Shown here: positions 30,508 to 32,757 of the stretch, one piece after another
Numbering within the stretch: the stretch's first letter is position 1
How the letters are laid out: every line of letters starts with the position of its first letter
DNA from: Verrucomicrobiales bacterium
GTDB taxonomy: Bacteria; Verrucomicrobiota; Verrucomicrobiia; Limisphaerales; SXTU01
Direction of reading: 5' to 3'
NCBI GenBank assembly: GCA_005791875.1
Contig: SXTU01000097.1
Span: 1 to 32,757 of the forward strand
DNA: 32,757 bases
The notes under the pieces: model-generated
The model's database searches: none
Told to the model about the DNA's origin: nothing
Seen by the model: only the letters and a program-made list of their open reading frames with translations
Made by a program: the position numbers and the translations under genes

Positions 30508-31223
30508 CCACGCAGCGCCGCCACCAAAGGCTTCAGCACTGCCGCCAACCGCCGGTTTCGTTTCGTTCCCCCCACGGAGTCCACGCTGCTCACCCAAGGC
30601 AGCCGCGTGATCCTGACTTTCGACACCCACTCCTCCAGCAGCCGCGCATTGCTCCGCGCCGCCGTCTCCACAACAGATTGATCCACGAGCACAACCAGCA
30701 CTCGACCCCGCGCCGACTTGGGCAACGCCTCCAACAGCAGCCGCGCCTGATTCACCGCCCCCAGCCGGTTCGGGATCACGACAATCGGAGTGCCACGCAG
30801 TGCTGCAATCAAATCCCTTGAGTCGAAGTCCTCGCCCAGCGGACTCAGCAACCCACCAGCGCCCTCCACCAAGACCACCTCAAACCGCCGCGCCACCGCC
30901 CGCACACGCGCGACGACTTCCGCCAACCGCACTCCCCTGCCCTCCCGCCGCGCCGCCAGCACCGGAGCCAGCGCCGCACGGAAATGCCACGGGTTCAGCT
31001 CGTCCATCGTGAGCGCGCCGCCACTCGCAGCGTGCAGCGCCACCGCGTCCTCTCGTCCCCCGGAGCAAAGTGGTTTGAGCGCGACCGCCTCGACACCCTC
31101 CGCCCGCAGCCGCCGAGTCAGCAACGCTGTGAGCACCGTCTTGCCCACGCCCGTGTCGCTGCCAGTCACGACCACGATGCGCCGCTGACCGCTGACCGCT
31201 GACCGCTGAGGGCTCCCCTTCAT
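30504..31223 (-). CDS. bioD: ATP-dependent dethiobiotin synthetase
   Basis: This 239-residue enzyme closes the ureido ring of 7,8-diaminopelargonate with CO2 and ATP, the penultimate step of biotin synthesis. The P-loop is TGSDTGVGKT (near residues 20-29). ALKPLCSGG is the substrate Lys region. VEGAGGLLSPLGEDF is the conserved E-G-A-G-G element, and VVIPNRLGAVNQA is the usual late motif. ATG 31223 overlaps the TGA of the upstream lipoprotein gene by one base (TGATG), so translation is probably coupled. Residues about 6-14 (QRSAVSGQR) are encoded by a heptanucleotide repeat. No other bio genes are in the window. Confidence 0.93.
   Translation of the reverse strand: MKGSPQRSAVSGQRRIVVVTGSDTGVGKTVLTALLTRRLRAEGVEAVALKPLCSGGREDAVALHAASGGALTMDELNPWHFRAALAPVLAARREGRGVRLAEVVARVRAVARRFEVVLVEGAGGLLSPLGEDFDSRDLIAALRGTPIVVIPNRLGAVNQARLLLEALPKSARGRVLVVLVDQSVVETAARSNARLLEEWVSKVRITRLPWVSSVDSVGGTKRNRRLAAVLKPLVAALRG
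31184..31211 (-). repeat. heptanucleotide tandem repeat GGTCAGC at the 5' end of bioD
   Basis: On the plus strand there are four phased units: GCTGACC at 31184, 31191 and 31198, then GCTGAGG at 31205. It is within codons 5-14 of bioD, 9 bases after the ATG, and because the unit is 7 bases the three frames are used in turn. Confidence 0.9.
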
Positions 31224-31795
31224 CAGAACTTCGCCTTGATGCCACGAATCGCCGTCCCCACGCCCGGCACATGCTCGAAGACGCCGGCTGCGCTGTCCCA
31301 AAAATCCTGATGCAGCACCACGCGCCCTTGGGCGTCGAAGCGCACCATCGTGATGCCGATCGTGCGGATCGTCTGGCCTTCGCGCAGCTTCTTCAGCCGC
31401 GTGTCCATCACCCAGCGGAAGTAGTAGTTCCCGCCCGATTCCGCCACGTCCTCGAACCGCACCATCACGCTCTCCGCGTTGCGCACCGTGGCGAGGAAGT
31501 AATCCTCGATGACCGCCGAGCCGTTCAGCGACTTGAGCGTGTCGTTCAGGTAAGCCTCCGGTGCATACACCAGCCGCGTCTGCTGGCGCACCGAATCCTC
31601 TGTCATCAACGCGAAGAAGTCCTTCACCCGCTGCACCGCCGCGCGCTCGGTGTCACTGCCCTTCACGATGTTCAAGGTGTTGGTGCGCGCCGCCAATGCG
31701 TCGTGGAATGGCTGGGCCGTGTCCAGCACCACGGGCGTCGTGCGGCACGCGGCCAGGAAGAGGGGAAGCAGCAGCAGCAGGAATCCAAATCGCAT
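31223..31795 (-). CDS. lipoprotein with NTF2/SnoaL-like domain
   Basis: The 190-residue protein has a lipoprotein signal MRFGFLLLLLPLFLAAC with lipobox L-A-A-C (Cys17). The mature part resembles the NTF2-like superfamily: an N-terminal helix pair (ERAAVQRVKDFFALMTE), then LVYAPEAYLNDTLKSLNGSAVIEDYF and mixed strands (VMVRFEDV, YYFRWVMDT, TIGITMVRFDAQGRVVLHQDFWD). Such domains bind small hydrophobic ligands or act as isomerase-like enzymes; no catalytic residues can be assigned. It is probably anchored to the envelope. It precedes bioD with a one-base stop/start overlap, yet no functional link to biotin is evident. Start ATG 31795 has no Shine-Dalgarno site. Confidence 0.75.
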   Translation of the reverse strand: MRFGFLLLLLPLFLAACRTTPVVLDTAQPFHDALAARTNTLNIVKGSDTERAAVQRVKDFFALMTEDSVRQQTRLVYAPEAYLNDTLKSLNGSAVIEDYFLATVRNAESVMVRFEDVAESGGNYYFRWVMDTRLKKLREGQTIRTIGITMVRFDAQGRVVLHQDFWDSAAGVFEHVPGVGTAIRGIKAKF

Positions 31796-31951
31796 GAGCC
31801 GAAGCTAAGGCAATCATTCCCGCAGGCAAGCTCCCCTCTTGATGCAAATCGTAATCCTGCTCTTAATCCTCCTCGCCCATCTTTTCCGCGTGCAGCGCGC
31901 CGCTTCTCCGTGTTTCATCTGCCTCCCGACAGCCCCGCTGCCGGCCCCATT

Positions 31952-32346
31952 ATGGACGACACAAATTCGCTCATCGAACAACGCAAGGCGAAGCTCGCCT
32001 CCCTGCGCGCCAAGGGCATTGACCCTTTCCAAAACAAGTTCACGCCCAGCGAGACCTGCGACGCCGCGCGCTCGAACTACACCGAGGGCCGCGCCGTCGC
32101 CCTCGCCGGCCGCATCACCGCGCACCGGGACATGGGCAAGTCCATGTTCATCGACGTGAAAGACCAGAGCGGGCGCATCCAGGCCTACGCGCAGAAGAAC
32201 GTCTTGGGCGACGAGCAGTTCCACATCTTCCAGCACCTCGACCTCGGCGACTTCATCGGCATCAACGGCATCCTCTTCACCACCCGCACCGGCGAAATCT
32301 CCGTGAAGGCCGAGTCCTTCACCATCCTCGCCAAGGCCCTGCGCCC
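31952..32346 (+). CDS. lysS: lysine--tRNA ligase, 5' fragment (truncated at a sequence join)
   Basis: About 132 residues of the class II lysyl-tRNA synthetase are present: [20 protein letters not shown], then [10 protein letters not shown] and the OB-fold anticodon-binding domain with [49 protein letters not shown] and [10 protein letters not shown]. In the family this is followed by a short L-P-E-K-W/Y-type segment and then the catalytic domain. Here the sequence switches at about 32341-32355 into an unrelated minus-strand gene, and motifs 1-3 of the catalytic core are missing. The open frame past the join is meaningless. ATG 31952 is the start, with no Shine-Dalgarno site. Confidence 0.92.
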
Positions 32347-32757
32347 GCCGCCCGCGAAGTCGTTGGCGTGTGCGGCGATGTCGCCGATCGCGAAGACGTC
32401 CGCCAGCGTGGTGCGGCACTGCGCGTCGACGTCGACCCCGTTTCCGCCCGCCGCGCCGGCGGCGAGCAGCGGCGCGACCGCGGGCACGATGCCGATGCCG
32501 ACGATCACCATGTCCGCCGCCAGCACCGACCCGTCGGCGAGCCGCACGCCGGTGACGCGCGTCCCGTCGCCCTCCAGGCAGTCGACCGCGACCCCGGTGC
32601 GCAGGTCGACGCCGTGGGCGCGATGCTCCGCCTCGTAGAAGCGCGACAGCGCCTCTCCCGCGACACGCGCGAGGACGCGCGGCAGCGCCTCGAGCAGCAC
32701 CACTTGCTTGCCGAGCTTGGCGAGCACCGCCGCGGCCTCGAGCCCGATAGAGCCGCC
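32347..32757 (-). CDS. FAD/NAD-dependent ferredoxin reductase-type oxidoreductase, internal fragment
   Basis: About 137 residues of a pyridine nucleotide-disulfide oxidoreductase family protein (rhodocoxin/putidaredoxin-reductase type) run to the window edge. From the edge inward they read [20 protein letters not shown] (the NAD-binding Rossmann G-x-G-x-x-x-E element), [31 protein letters not shown] and the FAD-binding [11 protein letters not shown] near the inner end. The N-terminal FAD domain lies outside the window, and the C-terminal domain is cut at the join with lysS. GTC/GAC/CTC/GCC-heavy codon use looks more extreme than the rest of the window, suggesting a different source genome such as an actinobacterium; this was judged by eye only. 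Confidence 0.85.

Noticed and set aside
31840-31890. Degenerate AATC-rich repeat upstream of lysS
   Set aside because: CGTAATCCTGCTCTTAATCC suggests a decayed repeat, but no consistent period could be shown.
31952-32638. Full lysS reading frame continuing past 32346
   Set aside because: Beyond the join the translated sequence is Pro/Ala/Ser-rich noise, while the other strand encodes a recognisable reductase.

Overview
The window reads as GC-rich chromosomal DNA from an uncultured member of the Verrucomicrobiota (Limisphaerales/Pedosphaera-like). This is inferred from gene content: a DUF1587/1592/1588/1585 cytochrome-type protein, a PPC-domain secreted protein with 'GGQRG' motifs, a Tat-exported Gfo/Idh/MocA oxidoreductase and a GYF_2-cNMP fusion. 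It is also inferred from the many short interspersed repeat families and the near absence of Shine-Dalgarno sites. No phage, plasmid, transposase or CRISPR is visible.

Layout. 1-349: an inverted REP-like element. 350-2781: GYF_2/cNMP-binding protein, tandem HMA-like secreted protein, strong terminator, Gfo/Idh/MocA oxidoreductase. 2782-5249: cysS and tmk, each preceded by a heptanucleotide repeat tract. 5262-7003 (minus): an acetyltransferase-like/cNMP-binding fusion and tRNA-Leu(CAG). 7108-11869: secreted PPC protein, translationally coupled aldo/keto reductase carrying an in-frame repeat insertion, and an MFS transporter. 11948-12885 (minus): M14-type metallopeptidase/deacylase and tRNA-Leu(CAA). 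13090-15297: class V aminotransferase and accD. 15302-20446 (minus): a coiled-coil membrane protein and a coupled pair of sensor kinases. 20671-22652 (minus): a ketosynthase whose nucleophilic Cys is replaced by Ser, and an ICMT-like methyltransferase. 22911-26331: DUF1592-type protein and an alpha/beta hydrolase. 26465-30507: a phosphorelay cluster with a REC-histidine kinase followed by two tandemly duplicated REC-Hpt-REC proteins, the first broken by two small deletions. 30504-31795 (minus): bioD and an NTF2-like lipoprotein. 31952 to about 32346: 5' part of lysS, abruptly joined near 32341-32355 to an unrelated minus-strand FAD-dependent reductase, probably a chimeric assembly join.

The most distinctive features are: (1) at least three families of 7-bp tandem repeats, every copy lying at a translation start (cysS, tmk, the KAS-like gene, bioD), two of them sharing the same 4x7 + 11 + 2x7 architecture; (2) palindromic repeats inserted in frame inside two protein genes; (3) the REC-HK / REC-Hpt-REC / REC-Hpt-REC phosphorelay module; and (4) the Ser-for-Cys ketosynthase. 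All functional assignments come from motif recognition by eye; no database search was run.
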